This document shows, piece after piece, positions 5,484 to 5,487 of a DNA stretch of 5,487 nucleotides (position 1 is its first letter; each line of letters opens with the position of its first letter). The notes under the pieces are model-generated. The model did no database searches. It saw nothing but the letters and a program-made list of their open reading frames with translations, and was not told the DNA's origin. The DNA comes from Pseudomonadota bacterium (GTDB taxonomy: Bacteria > Pseudomonadota > Alphaproteobacteria > Acetobacterales > Acetobacteraceae). The stretch covers positions 1 through 5,487 of the forward strand of contig JAKBCD010000166.1 of the NCBI GenBank assembly GCA_021808205.1. The letters run 5' to 3'. The position numbers and the translations under genes are program-made.

Positions 5484-5487
5484 GGGA

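Overview
The window looks like an alphaproteobacterial chromosome, or a large plasmid of one. The right-hand genes (an NrsF/DUF1109 anti-sigma factor, its ECF sigma partner and a DUF6969-like protein) are typical of that class. No genus can be named from the sequence. No tRNA, rRNA, CRISPR array or transposase gene was seen.

The left part (1-2105, + strand) is a catabolic operon. It holds the C-terminal part of an alpha/beta hydrolase of the meta-cleavage-product type, cut by the window edge. Two genes follow closely that match the alpha and beta subunits of the steroid ring-opening hydrolase IpdAB, a member of the class I CoA-transferase fold. In known steroid degraders a TesD/HsaD-type hydrolase finishes cleavage of the A/B rings and IpdAB opens the last ring of the C/D remnant. 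The three genes therefore fit the lower part of a steroid or bile-acid pathway whose other genes would lie to the left.

The middle (2106-2430) holds no intact gene. It has a weak terminator-like hairpin after ipdB, an AT-rich stretch, and then a fragment that reads like the first residues of a thiamine-diphosphate enzyme and stops abruptly at the end of nrsF. Sampled lines of the left part are roughly 50-55% GC, while many lines on the right are above 65%. This segment is probably a recombination boundary between DNA of different origin.

The right part (2431-5434, - strand) is a tightly packed five-gene operon. In transcription order it reads: exported thioredoxin, CcdA thiol-electron transporter, DUF6969-like protein, ECF sigma factor, NrsF-type membrane anti-sigma factor. 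Three of the four junctions overlap or are 3 nt apart. The gene set suggests a periplasmic thiol relay made together with a sigma/anti-sigma pair that in Caulobacter responds to oxidative and heavy-metal stress. A 9-bp GC-rich hairpin with a T-rich tail lies just upstream of the first gene, either as the terminator of the preceding gene or as a leader hairpin.
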